NCBI GenBank assembly: GCA_037951105.1
Contig: JBAMJV010010159.1
Location: 27,893 to 91,892 of the forward strand
From: Echinarachnius parma
Lineage: Eukaryota; Echinodermata; Echinoidea; Clypeasteroida; Echinarachniidae
Length of the DNA: 64,000 bases
Reading direction: 5' to 3'
Shown: piece after piece, positions 34,656 to 45,908 of the stretch
Position numbering within the stretch: position 1 is the stretch's first letter
Layout: every line of letters starts with the position of its first letter
Translations under genes and position numbers: made by a program
Notes under the pieces: model-generated
The model's database searches: none
Told to the model about the DNA's origin: nothing
What the model saw: only the letters and a program-made list of their open reading frames with translations

Positions 34656-35127
34656 GTAGGAAGAAACACATTATAATTCTGTGTCAGACAGTGCTATATA
34701 CTTAAAGCAAATGTAAGTATTTGGAAAATCTGAATAAGTTGATTGAAATATCATCCGATTCCCACATATCCATAGTAAAGCTTTCAAGATCTATATTCAT
34801 GTGTGAGTATTATAACAAGGAAAGGAAAAAAGCTCACTTTTTACCCATTTTCTCATAGAAAATCAAAAATTTACAGGACAAACACATCAATTCCACTTAA
34901 AATTGTATTAACTCACCTGTAGAAGCAGAAATGTTGTAATCGTCAGAACCAAGAAAATATAAGAAAAGAGAAGAGAGAAAAGGGACATGTTAATTTGTTG
35001 TTTAAAGTCTCAAATGTTTCCTTTTAAAATGAACATGGTCAGCCCATACAAAGATTACATTATATATTCCAAAACAAATGGAGTTGACAATATAAAGAAC
35101 ACACATGAATAACATTTTTGTCTTTCT

Positions 35128-35466
35128 TTAACCCGTTTAGAACAGACTGATTTTGCTACAACATGTTTTCTCCATAGACCAAAGCCCAAATCTTTTCGGG
35201 ACCAGTCCTGGGGGGTGTTTCACAAAGATCCTAAGTTGAACTTAACTCTAAGTTGGACTTAAAAACTTTGGAAAGCCGTTAGTTTCTTTGAAAACAAATT
35301 GTAAACGTTATTTTTAAAGGCATAAAATGTTGATTAAAATTAAAAATAATTTCTATTATCAAGGAGATTTCATTTTCTCCGAGGCTACAAATGGCTTACC
35401 ATAATGTTTAAGTCCAACTTAAGTTCAACTTACGATCTTTGTGAAACACCCCCCTGAACGGGTTAA
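35128..35466. mobile_element. Outer foldback (TTAACCCGTT ends) carrying a nested MITE
   Basis: TTTAACCCGTTTAGAACAG at left and GTCCTGAACGGGTTAA at right are inverted ends of a small element. The same family lies at about 48285-48350 (GTCCTGAATGGGTTA and GTCCTGAACAGGTTAA). The nested GGGGTGTTTCAC MITE at 35210-35454 splits the word AGTCCTGAACGGG and duplicates TG on both sides, so the order of insertion is clear. Confidence 0.75.
35210..35454. mobile_element. Foldback MITE, GGGGTGTTTCACAAAGATCC family, copy 2 (nested)
   Basis: Inverted ends GGGGTGTTTCACAAAGATCC match copy 1 at 20031-20323. TG directly outside both ends is the target duplication, supported by the intact AGTCCTGAACAGG sequence at 48334. 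The arms are less alike than in copy 1. Confidence 0.85.
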
Positions 35467-36306
35467 TAATGTCAACATCTTGTTTTCTGAGTGTTCACAT
35501 ATGAAATGCAATACAATTTGTTTGCGTTGACATCAATATTAATATCTACTTCACAAAATTCTGGTTTGCCATTGTTTCGTTTAAACGTCTTTCCAATGAA
35601 GATATTTAAGATGAATAATTATGCGAGATGTAGATGGTAGTGTCCCTTTAAAATTCTCAATCCAGTCCATTTCTGGTGTTATTGGAAAATAGTTTCCTTC
35701 TTGGAAAAACACAAATCTGCTGGACACACGCACATAAATCCCTCCATAAATACAGAGAAAATACACACAAGGAGCTGCAGGATGGATGCATTAACAACAA
35801 CCCACAAAATCCTATCTCCTCTGATCTCCTTGATGCACTTACGGAGTCCAAAGAAAATAAATATTTTAGCTCCTTTAATGCTGTGTAGTCTATTTGAAAA
35901 GTCACCCGAGATCAAAACATCATAACGTGATGGTATGGATTACGCATGACATTTCAAGTTCTTCTTCCTAGGATTCTGCCACTATACTTGGCCGTTGGAT
36001 TTTGCTTTGTAATTTGAACAATTTTCTTGTTACAAAGACTTTCTTGTGTAATACAATTTATTTGTCATGGATTCAATAAGATTGCTAATGATATTTATTC
36101 AAATCTAGGGATTTCATAATGCCACATTATAAAGTTTATCATTTATATAAACAAAATGAACACAGTCTACGTGACTATTCATTGGTCCATCTGGCATTCA
36201 TACTTCAAAGGTTCTATATGTAAAACAAAATATTGCTACCATTTTTTAAAGAACAAAATGATCACCATTTAAATACCAAAATATTATCTCACGATACATT
36301 ACTCAT

Positions 36307-36543
36307 TAAGCTGCGTTTCCATTAGAGCAAATTTCCGTGGTGAATTTTTTTTTTCGCAGCGAATTTTTGAAAAAATTGGTCTGAGGAGCGATTTCAAAAA
36401 TTTGCTTGCAAATATTTGCCATTATATGAGAATACTATATATGAATAATATATGAATACCGTAAAACTCCGTGTATAAGACGCACTTTTTTTCCGTCGGA
36501 AAATTTTCAAAGTGGGGGGTGCGTCTTATACACAGGTACAGCC

Positions 36544-36582
<39 letters not shown>

Positions 36583-36952
36583 TTTTTTTTTTTAGAAATT
36601 TTTTTTTGGGACACCCGGTAGTCATGTTTAATGCATATTAAACTGGTCTAGGGCATGACAAGAGCTTGATATAAGGGGGAACATTTATCAAAATATACCT
36701 TTTTCCTACATAAATTATAGTGGTTAGCAAAACAAAATGCAAGTTTTTAAGCAGTAACACTGCTACTAATTGAATATTCAGATATTCATGAGTAGCAGCA
36801 CTCATTTAATATTCAATTTTCTAAACAGTGGTTATACATTTTTCTCAACAAAAAAGTTATTAATGAATTTAGTGTTTTGCATATTTAATGAGCATTGCTA
36901 CCTCATGATTATATGAATATTCATGAAAAAAATATTCTAAAAAAAAAAAAAA

Positions 36953-36990
<38 letters not shown>

Positions 36991-37124
36991 AGAAAGTTGG
37001 GGGTGCGTTTTATACACGAGTGCGTCTTATACACGGAGTTTTACGGTAACACTGATTTGGTCCGTGCGAATGTTCGCGGCGGAAATTTGCAGCGGAAATG
37101 CGCTCTAATGGGAATGCAGCTTTA
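36307..37124. mobile_element. Outer MITE (AAGCTGCGTTTCCATTAGAG ends) hosting another MITE
   Basis: The left end AAGCTGCGTTTCCATTAGAG faces the right-end complement CTCTAATGGGAATGCAGCTT. The interior has GCAGCGAATTTTT and TTCGCGGCGGAAATTT words. Removing the nested element at 36457-37048 leaves about 225 bp, the size of a typical short foldback. Confidence 0.8.
36457..37048. mobile_element. Nested MITE with CCGTAAAACTCCGTGTATAA ends
   Basis: TACCGTAAAACTCCGTGTAT at left and its complement at right form inverted ends of at least 28 bp. GGGTGCGTCTTATACAC segments lie just inside both ends. Inner A and T runs (36544-36601 and 36937-36986) are abrupt A-to-T junctions in the same order. Confidence 0.85.
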
Positions 37125-37339
37125 CATATCAAGGTACAATTATATTTCTGATGATATGAGTAATAGCATAACACCTTTTTTCCATCGTTTTTCAGCCGGT
37201 TAAATCAGAATTATATTACATTGGTTAAAATGGCTTTGTATTTATTGCATATCAACTCTTCACATACAAAATACTGTGTATGAATAATGAACCTGAATTT
37301 AAACGTAAATTGCACCCCGATTTTTACACATTGCTTTAA

Positions 37340-37372
37340 TAAAGTTATTACTTACTAGATCCCTTTAAATGT
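37340..37372. repeat. End fragment of MITE family T1
   Basis: AAAGTTATTACTTACTAGATCCCTTTAA matches the reversed T1 terminus; the other end was not found. Confidence 0.45.
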
Positions 37373-37879
37373 GAATGGGACCTGAAAACTGGACAGACCT
37401 GGTAATATTGTACTTTAATCTAGGTCAAACTGACCCCTTGGCATGGGCTGGAGAGGAGGAAGTAAGGCAAGGCAGGAAGAGGTAGAGAAAGGGGAAAAGA
37501 CGCCTCTAATAAGGGAATTATATGCCTTTCACACCAACTCAACTGAATATTAATCTAAGATCTGTGTAACCAATATGCAAGTGCCCCCTGCCCTCCCCTG
37601 CCCCACCCCCCTGGTTAGTGCAGAAGCTCTTCTCTTCTCACATGATTATGCTAAGTATTATAATATCAAATATTAATCCAATTTCTAGATTAAACTACAG
37701 GAGACACAAACGCTGAACGAACCAACTCAATTTTAAGTGGATGCATCTGGAAAAGTGCTGTATCTGAAAAGTCGCATGAGGGGAAAATAGAATTTAAAAA
37801 ACTCTTTGCGATTGACTCGTAATAATTATGATAATTATGATAAATTACATGAATGGGACTTCACCAAGATGGTAAAAAG

Positions 37880-38150
37880 AAAGCCTCCATACTAACATTT
37901 GTCCTTACTGGCTGTTCGGGCAAGAAAAATCTTAACTTTTCAAAATGTACTTGCCCGAACAGAAAGTTGACTTGCTTGCTTACTTCTAGATGAGATTTAA
38001 ACCTAATGAATCACATTATTCTCTCATAGTTTACCAATAATTAAGTTGCCCGATCGGGCCACCAAACTAGGCCACTTATGAAATTTTACTCTCCAGACAT
38101 AAAATTTTACTTGCCCTGGGCAATAGGGCAAGTGCTAGTGTCGAGCCCTG
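37880..38150 (-). repeat. GGGCAAGT-family repeat (family G), reverse copy
   Basis: It reads AAGCCTCCATACTAAC, TGTACTTGCCCGAAC, AAGTTGCCCGATCGGGCC and GCAAGTGCTAGTGTCGAGCC on the plus strand, the reverse of the 2110-2370 order. Confidence 0.75.
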
Positions 38151-38367
38151 TAAAAAGTGCACTCACTACATTGCATACCTGACTAGCACACTATCTTTCA
38201 TCGAGCACACATTAGCGCTCGATGATGATGTAGAATACTGGTACAATGATATAATAATAATATTCCCAGACTATAACTCATTTGTGAATTAGATGATTAC
38301 TAAAATATTGATATCATATTCCTTAGCATAATCAGGTGAGAAGAGAAGAGCTTCTTCACTAGATTTG

Positions 38368-38482
38368 GCAATCCTTATAGAATTAATACAGGATCCACCA
38401 GGTTCGCGTGGCAATTTTGCAATCCCAATAAAGTTAATACAGGACCTACTGTACCAGGCTCCCACAGGCAATGGGTTAATAG
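38368..38482 (-). repeat. AACCCATTGCC family, reverse tandem pair
   Basis: Two units: AGAATTAATACAGGATCC with ACCAGGTTCGCGTGGC, then AAGTTAATACAGGACC with ACCAGGCTCCCAC-GGCAATGGGTTAA. Confidence 0.65.
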
Positions 38483-38604
38483 CCTTGACGTTAGTCACAT
38501 TACTATTACATATATGTACATGTATTGTGTATGCCCTGTCCATTTCGTAATTGACTTTCAATTTTCACATGGAGCCAGCCAGAGCATGACGTTTTAATTC
38601 CCTC

Positions 38605-38995
38605 ATGGGTTTGGAATGGGCTGTCACAATTCATGCGTGGCTGTGGACTTCGAGTTCGAGCTAAATGTATTTCACATGTTGCAGCAGCTATATACATTGC
38701 ACTATCATTGGTGCTTCTTTGGAGGGGCAGTGAAAAAACACAAGAGGCTTGGGCGATTTAGCCCTCAAAATAGCATAAAGAGCCCCTCTGCCCCCCCCCC
38801 CCCCCCCCCAAAAAAAAAAAAAAAATTCCATTTTAATTTTCATGGGTTTAGAATGGGCTTTTACAATTCATGCGTGGCTGTGGACTTGGAGCTAAATGTG
38901 TTTCACATGTTGCAGGGCAGTGACAAAAATGCACAGGGGCTTGTGGGCCGATTAAGCCCCAGAAATACCAAGAGCCCCTCCCCCCCCCCCCCTAT
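38605..38995 (+). repeat. Tandem duplication (236-bp period) with poly-C tracts
   Basis: CATGGGTTTGGAATGGGC (38605) and CATGGGTTTAGAATGGGC (38841) begin matching units. Both continue through ACAATTCATGCGTGGC, GTGGACTT and TTTCACATGTTGCAG, and each ends in a GAGCCCCTC plus C-run segment (38792-38809; 38979-38991). Unit 1 has an A run after its C run. Confidence 0.75.
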
Positions 38996-39927
38996 AAATT
39001 TACATTGAGCTCAATGCAAAATAAATTGCATGCAGGCCTGAAAATTAGGTCCAAATTTATTAATTTGCTTTCTTGTTGCAGGGGAAAGGGCGATTAGTCC
39101 TCAAAATAGCAAAAAGAGCCCCTTAAAATCATAAGAGCTCCCCTCTCCCCCTCCCCCCCCCCCCCAAAAAAATATATATATATGACACGTAAGATGTGTT
39201 TGTAGTAAATCTCCCCCCCCCCCCCCACCCTAATCTCATCTTAGTCTTTTTCTTCCCTGCTCATTTCTCATAGCATTCAATGTAAAAATTAATTTCAGAA
39301 AAGTATTTTTAAAGTCTGGCTGGATTGAAAAGTAGCCCCCCTCCTGCCCCCCTTGTTATAATCTGATTGAATTTGGCTATATGCCTTTGCCCACTACATC
39401 CATTTGAGTCAATACATGTTTCAACATGTCCACGCTGTGCTATGTGCAATCATTTTGTACCGACATAGCGTACTCCCTAATGACATAAATCAATTATCAA
39501 TTTACTGCAATTACATCAGAACTAGTTTTACAATTATGAATCCACATTCAGAAAGTATGGAGATATGAACTTTAAAAATCTGGAAATGTTTGTTTCGTTT
39601 GCAGTGATCTGTTCAGCTTGTACTTGTAATTGTGCCTGGGTAGGGTTTGTTCAAGTCCCCATTCATTTGTACTAGCCATCAGCGAGGCTAATTTTTAGTG
39701 GCCCCGGACTAGCGGGCCTGAGCTAATTTTGAGCACTGCCTGTATAAAGCATCTTTTATTGACCTGTTAAAAAAATATGTTGTTGTTTCCTGGAACCCAA
39801 TCAAAGCTTCAGCTGCATAGAGAATGTGTTAATTACTTAATTGGTGATTAAAGGGATGCCAGTAAAGTGTCTAACTCCACGAAAATTACTTGGAGCTTCC
39901 TCGTTTCTCTTCTACCGTGTTGTTTAG

Positions 39928-40212
39928 CTTATGGTAAGAGAAGAATAAAATAGGGTTAGATTTTTTCAAATGCCCCTTTAGTATGACGATATCTATCATT
40001 CAGCTCAAGAGCGTTAATGAACGGTCATAAACCTCATAAACGTCATACAGTAATTCGTTGTAAAAGCTGACGCATATTTTCGCTTTTTTAAGCAGGAAAG
40101 CAGTGTTCTTTTTCAATTAAACTTTTACACATCATTCGGACATATCTTACAATGATTTTGGTACAGGATTGAAGTCTCCAATGACATTTTGGGCAATATC
40201 TGACACTTTACA
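39928..40212 (+). repeat. Duplicated 290-bp repeat, copy 1
   Basis: It matches 44449-44734 almost throughout, from ATGGTAAGAGAAGAATAAAA to TTGACACTTTACA, with small differences such as an extra ATAAACGTC and one missing TGATAATCATT. No coding frame is kept. Two copies 4.5 kb apart in the same orientation. Confidence 0.85.
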
Positions 40213-40222
40213 GGTGCGCCTT

Positions 40223-40436
40223 TAACCCATTGCCCACATAAGCATGGTGGGTCCTGTATTAACTCTATGGGGTTTGCTATATCTAGTAAGGAACAGGTTA
40301 ACCCATTGCCCACATGTACAGGGTGGGTCCTGTATTAACTCTATGGGGTTTGCTATATCTAGTAAGAAGCAGGGTAACCCATTGCCTACGGGAACCTGGT
40401 GGGTCATGTATTAACTCTATGGGAATTGCTATACAG
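40223..40436 (+). repeat. AACCCATTGCC family, three tandem units
   Basis: Units start at about 40227, 40301 and 40376 with AACCCATTGCC. Each carries a GGTGGGTCCTGTATTAACTC word (the last has GGTCATG), then TATGGGGTTTGCTATATC and a TAAG-AACAGG end. Period is 74-75 bp. Single copies of the same family are scattered through the window. Confidence 0.8.
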
Positions 40437-41232
40437 GGAATAGCTTTTGGAGATTTGGAGTGAAAAAAGCATAATGGCTCAAGGAAGAAACAAAAATCCA
40501 AAAAATTCATAAACAAGCACCCATATTTCATCACACAGAGTCCAATAATGTAAAATAACCGTTAAAGCTATTTTAGAGTAACTAAGCATGAAAGGTAGCC
40601 CCAGAAAATATGTAATTCCTTTCTTGCTTCCACTGGGCACAAAAAACTCAATAGTACATCAATCATACACATACAAACAAACAAGAAAAACATATATAGT
40701 CTATGTAATTATGAACACAAAAAATAAAAAATTTCTACTCTGTCACTTCTTTGATGCGTGTGCTAATTTCATATTCCTTACATTTTATGTAGATGTAAAT
40801 TAAATAGCAGAAAATATCTAATGCCATCATAAATATTCAATTATTACCCATTTACAAAATGTATCTAGTCAATTCTCTACAATATATACTTACTGTATAT
40901 ATATTTAGAGTAATGTATTATCTTGATCAGAACAAGAACATCCATTTTCCTTTCTCATAATTAATTTGCATTGGGTTTCTAACGGAACGAATAAGGCTTG
41001 AGCAGGAAATGCAGTCAGGATTATTAGATTATGAGTCCCAGGTAAAGGCAGACCTGGGGGAAAATTGTTGCCTTCTTTAATTCTTTTCATTTGTTTTCTC
41101 TTCTTCGATTCATGTATCTGCACGTATATGAAGGATACAGAAAAGCAAAGAGACTATACATATAATTCTTTTAAAGATCTATACAGGGAAGGTTTTTTGA
41201 GCTACACCAATCTACAGATTTGCAGCAGATTA

Positions 41233-41410
41233 AATAGAGAAATCTGTTTTCTTTCTAATTCATTCAAGGAGGTCCTTGTTTCATTCAAACATTCAAACAA
41301 ATAGAGAAATCTGTTTTCTTTCTAATTTATTCAAGGAGTTACTAGTACCTCCTTGATTCATTCAAACAAATAGAGAAATCTGTTTTCTTTCTAATTTATT
41401 CAAACATTTC
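41233..41410. repeat. Tandem repeat, 67-69 bp, three units
   Basis: AATAGAGAAATCTGTTTTCT starts at 41233, 41300 and 41369. Each unit is followed by TTCTAATT-ATTCAA. An inverted CAAGGAGTTACTAGT/ACCTCCTTG word lies between units two and three. Confidence 0.85.
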
Positions 41411-41462
41411 CTTTCTCTTTCTAGATGTATTGTCAGATACTTTCCATTCATCTGCACTAACA

Positions 41463-41804
41463 GGGCTCAACACAAGCCAACAAACCCTATTGCCCGGGGT
41501 AAGTACAAATTGGTGTCGGGCAATTAAAATCTACAAATATGGTCTAGTTTGGTTGCCCAATCAGGCAGCTAACATTTCTGTTCAAGTATGAGACCAAAAT
41601 GTTTCCTTTTGTGTAAATCTCATTTAGAAACAAGAGAGAACTTTGCTAACCAGATTGAGCTACATAGTACAATTAATTGTTCTTTTTCCCACATTGGTTT
41701 TTAGGGCCCGCGGCAAATACATTTTCTGTTCATAAAAGTAAAATTTGAAAATTCATGATTTTACTTGCCCGAATGGCCAAGTGGAAAAAGGTTAGTGTGG
41801 AGTT
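41463..41804 (+). repeat. GGGCAAGT-family repeat (family G), diverged copy
   Basis: GGGCTCAACACAAGCC start, TTGGTTGCCCAATCAGGCAG core, and TTACTTGCCCGAATGGCC with GTTAGTGTGG end. An insertion near 41650-41720 lengthens it. Confidence 0.65.
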
Positions 41805-42129
41805 TTAATTAATAAGCATAGCAAGGTGTTAACACTTGCATAGTACATTTAGGTTATTTTTTTCCTTCTGTAACTATAATTTTGTAATTACTTCTAATCA
41901 GCCACTACACCAAATTGTAGAAGAAATAATGATGCACCTGGAAAAAAGCAATTTTTCTTGCAGAAAGTGCCAATACTCAAATAATCCCTTTAAGAATTAA
42001 ATTAATATCACTTATTGCAATGAGGGGAAGACGAACCTTGTAAAAATGGATGAACTAGAAATGTTTACGTGAAGCTTACAAGACTTTGAGATGTATTAAT
42101 AAACTAAAAGTTTATCCATAAGCATTATA

Positions 42130-42535
42130 TACCTTGTCAGCCATATTTCAACTTTTAAGCATTAAAAGCATATAGATTTACATTGCTAATTCGTTTAAGA
42201 ACAGAAATACAACTACGGTTTAAATACAGAATCTACATCAATTGCTTAAAATGCGAGTAAGAAGAGAAACACAACTTTAAGTTTGATGAAATTAAATCTT
42301 TGTCAGCCATTTTTCACTTTTTAAGCATAAAAATCATAGAAGATTTACATTGCTAATGCGTTTAAGCATTATTAAAAGAATACAAGATTTACATTAATAC
42401 GCAAACCACACGTATTATCTACACCACCATGGAAGCCGATACTTACAAGCAACATCTAAGGTTTACATTGCTTGCGCGATTAAGAACAGAAATACAACTT
42501 TATTAGGTTTATTGAATTTAAATCTAAGACTTTAC
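42130..42535. repeat. Diverged tandem repeat, about 165-bp spacing
   Basis: TTGTCAGCCATATTTCAAC (42136) and TTGTCAGCCATTTTTCAC (42300) start matching segments, each with AGATTTACATTGCTAA-GCGTTTAAG. A third GGTTTACATTGCTTGCGCG-TTAAG segment lies near 42460. CAGAAATACAAC recurs in units one and three. Confidence 0.65.
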
Positions 42536-42740
42536 TTCAGATCAACTCTTAGTACTGCCAGCTTAAAAAGAAGATCTTCACTTATTTTGCTTTTTGAATT
42601 CTATTTTCATTACTCTGATATAATCCTAACAAAAGGAGATATGCTTGTGTTGCAAACATACACAATGTATTTCTACTAGGCATCTTTTATGAAAAACTGT
42701 CATTTCCATTAAAAACAAAATTTCCAATTATAAAATTTCC

Positions 42741-42772
<32 letters not shown>
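42741..42772. repeat. Poly-A run of about 30
   Basis: An uninterrupted A run after TTCCATT. Upstream ATTTCCATTA words occur three times, so it may be slippage rather than an RNA tail. Confidence 0.85.
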
Positions 42773-42775
<3 letters not shown>

Positions 42776-43889
42776 ATTTAGTATTAGATTTTATGTTCTC
42801 ACCGCTAGACATAATTTATGTCTCTGTAAATTTTTGCAATTGGTAGATTCACCAATTGTTTTAGTATTAGTCGGATAAAATAAATTGCAAAATGAGTAAT
42901 CATAATTCACTAGATTTACCCAAAAGCTATTTTGGTTCGTGTCATAATTTGAACTGATATCTAATACCTACGCTGTCCAACCCGACTAATATGAATGCTC
43001 AACAAAATGCAATTATCTTGTTCAACGTTTTAGCTAAATTAATCAAACCAAAGTAGTGAAATAATTCATGATATTCAATATATTCCAGTGATTCACCCAT
43101 GAAAATTCAGCACTGCCAAGGGAGTGCCTCCAATATAGAGCTTAATAATTATTGAACGATGCTAGTAGCGACAGGTTTAATCATTATGAAGCATGGACCA
43201 GGCATATTAAAATTAAATGATTTTTTTTTTTACCCTGCACATACATGTATACATGTGCAATATCATAGACGGTATAGACTGATAGAAAATGAAAGCAAAG
43301 CTGTATTATACAGGATGTATCAAATATAAACCTCAAATATTCCATACACGGATCCTGTTTGATGATTTCAATAAATACATTTCTGCTTTTGTTCATTTGA
43401 ATTGTTCATTTAATTCATTATCCATTTTATTTCCAAATTCTTTCATTACAGATTTCAATACATTGCACATATTTTTTTTCGATAGACAATTATTTTAAAA
43501 TATTTAACTAAAAAAGAGAAGAGAAAGGTGTGTATTTGGTCTAAATGGGGCTACGAGAGAAGGATGCAAGTGGTGATTTGCCCCCAATGACTACTACCAT
43601 CACACCACCAGAGTTATTTATCCCCAAATACTACTAGTGAGTTCTCGATGTGAATGTTGAGTGCATGAGGGGTGGGGCTTCATCATGACATCAGCGTCCA
43701 CGTTTTAGAATTGCAATCGAAAACCTCGCTAATAATTCAACAAGCACGCGGCTAATCAGCTCAATGTTTTCACAGAAACCTGAATTAGGTATGAATCAAT
43801 ATACCACGCACTAGCCCTCAACTTGCACTCTGGGAGACCCATTGCAATCATTGCTGAATTTCTCAGTGATCAAGTAATGGACTCTTTTC

Positions 43890-44130
43890 TGTACTGGCCG
43901 GTTTCGGCAACTTCAAAATTGACTTGCCCTAACAGAAAAATGTCTTGCCCGTGTACTTCTAGATGAGATTTACACATGTATACAAAATTGCATTTTTCTC
44001 TTGTAATTTTTTTTTGTTTAGTTGCCCAATCGGGCAACCAGATAAAACCATTTATGAAATTGTACTTGCCCGACATAAATGTGTACTTGCCCCTGGACAA
44101 TAGGGCAAGTGCTAGCGTCGAGCCATGTCT
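43890..44130 (-). repeat. GGGCAAGT-family repeat (family G), reverse copy
   Basis: TTGACTTGCCCTAAC, TTGCCCAATCGGGCAACC and GGGCAAGTGCTAGCGTCG appear in reverse family order. Confidence 0.7.
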
Positions 44131-44448
44131 ACAATGAACAGCAGAGAGGGAACAAATCGCTGGTGTGAGTGATAAGGGGCGTTAAGTCAGTTCTTTGCTA
44201 AATTGAGTTATGCATACCATCTTTTTGATCGGGGCTTCTTCTCAGATAATAATCATTTCATATTTTTGTAAAAGAGGGCTAACATTTGGTTCGAACAGGG
44301 GCTCCAAACTTTTTAACATGATTTTCTCGGAAGTACAAAAGTTGACTTTATGTAAGAGTGGCCTTCTCTTTCTCAGCCGATGAAATAAACACTTATTTTC
44401 AGGGGCTACTTTGCAAGCTTGTCTACATTAGATTCACACAAAATTTGT

Positions 44449-44734
44449 TTATGGTAAGAGAAGAATAAAATAGAGTTAGATTTTTTCAAATGCCCCTTTA
44501 GTATGACGATATCTATCATTGATAATCATTTAGCTCAAGAGCGTTAATGAACGGTCATAAACCTCATACAGTAATTTGTTGTAAAAAGCTGATGCAAATT
44601 TTCGCTTTTTTAACCAGGAAAGCAGTGTTCTTTTTCAATGAAACTTTCACACATCATTCAGACATATCTTACAATGATTTTGGTACAGGATTGAAGTCTC
44701 AAATGTCATTTTGGGCAATATTTGACACTTTACA
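44449..44734 (+). repeat. Duplicated 290-bp repeat, copy 2
   Basis: See the copy at 39928-40212. This copy is followed by unrelated sequence (GGTTTGGGCCGTATAGTC), so the duplication has a defined right border at TTTACA. Confidence 0.85.
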
Positions 44735-45289
44735 ACATACCTGTGTGGACTGATGCCTTTGGTTTGGGCCGTATAGTCCTGAGTATGAGGTATATTGTTC
44801 GGTGCGCGGCCATGTGGATGTGAGGTAGTGTCCTGCTATCGTGTCCAGAGAATTTGTCCGGCGGATTGCGGGGGCGGGGCTGGCACGTACTGCTTTGGGT
44901 TTTTCGACTGCAAGACAAAATAAAAGGAAACGGAAAAGACAAATGTATTATTAAAGGTGATCAACTATCAATTAAATAATTGTACAAAACAATTTTCTTG
45001 CTACCATTGTCAATCTTTGTTCACCATATATACAGTTTGGAGCCTCCAAACGTAATAAAAGTGTACAAAATACACCCAAAATAGAATGATTATCAAGTTT
45101 GAAAAGGATCATGCATTTGACCATGCCATAAAATTAAACAAATCTGTAAAGAAAATTTTGGATAAAGGTGCATTGATCGGGAATCAAGCATTTTCAAAAT
45201 GTTTCTTTACCTTTGATACTAATGAAATGAAAAGGGGCAAAGAATTTGGCTCAGGCGGAACACAAACCAAGAGAATTCCAGAATGCATG

Positions 45290-45908
45290 ACAAGCGCTGT
45301 ACCAACTGAGCTACAGAAGCACCCTAGTTGGTGGCTGATCCGGAAACCTCTGGATTGCTAGACCAGCGTTGTACCAACTGAGCTACAGAGCACCGTTGTT
45401 GGTGGCTGATCCGGAGACCTCTGGATTGCTAGACCAGCGCTGTACCAACTGAGCAACACAGCACCGTTGTTGGTGGCCCATCCCGAGACCTCTGGATTGC
45501 TAGACCAGCGCTCTACCAACTAAGCTACAGAGCACCCTAGTTGGTGGCTGATCCGGAGACCTCTGGATTGCTAGACCAGCGCTGTACCAACTGAGCTACA
45601 GAGCACCGTTGTTGGTGGCCCATCCCGAGACCTCTGGATTGATGGACCAGCGCTGTACCAACTGAGCTACAAGAGCACCCTTGTTGGTGACTCATCCCGA
45701 GACCTCTGGATTTCTAGACCAGCACTCTACCAACTGAGCTACAGAGCACACTAGTTGGTGGCTGATCCGGAGACCTCTGGATTTCTAGACCAGCACTCTA
45801 CCAACTGAGCTACAGAGCACACTAGTTGGTGGCTGATCCTGAGACCTCTGGATTGGGTAGACCAGCTCTTTACCAACTGAGCTAGAGAGCACCCTAGTTG
45901 GTGGTTCA
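45290..45908 (-). repeat. Tandem array of about nine tRNA-like 71-72-bp units
   Basis: ACCAACTGAGC recurs at 45301, 45373, 45444, 45515, 45586, 45657, 45729, 45800 and 45872, a spacing of 71 or 72. On the minus strand each unit reads TAGCTCAGTTGGTA (a good pol III A box and D arm), a CTGGTCTAGCAATCCAG anticodon arm with AGC, and AGGTCTC. The T arm and 3' acceptor strand are replaced by GGATGGGCCACCAAC or GGATCAGCCACCAAC, so the B box is broken. The anticodon arm matches the 1908-1979 tRNA-like gene. The first unit is more diverged. No unit makes a complete cloverleaf. Minus-strand open frames across it read QLVECWS-like strings, the usual translation of such repeats. Confidence 0.85.

Noticed and set aside
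42741..42772. Poly-A tail of a retrocopy
   Set aside because: No coding or SINE-like body precedes it and no target duplication was found; slippage is more likely.
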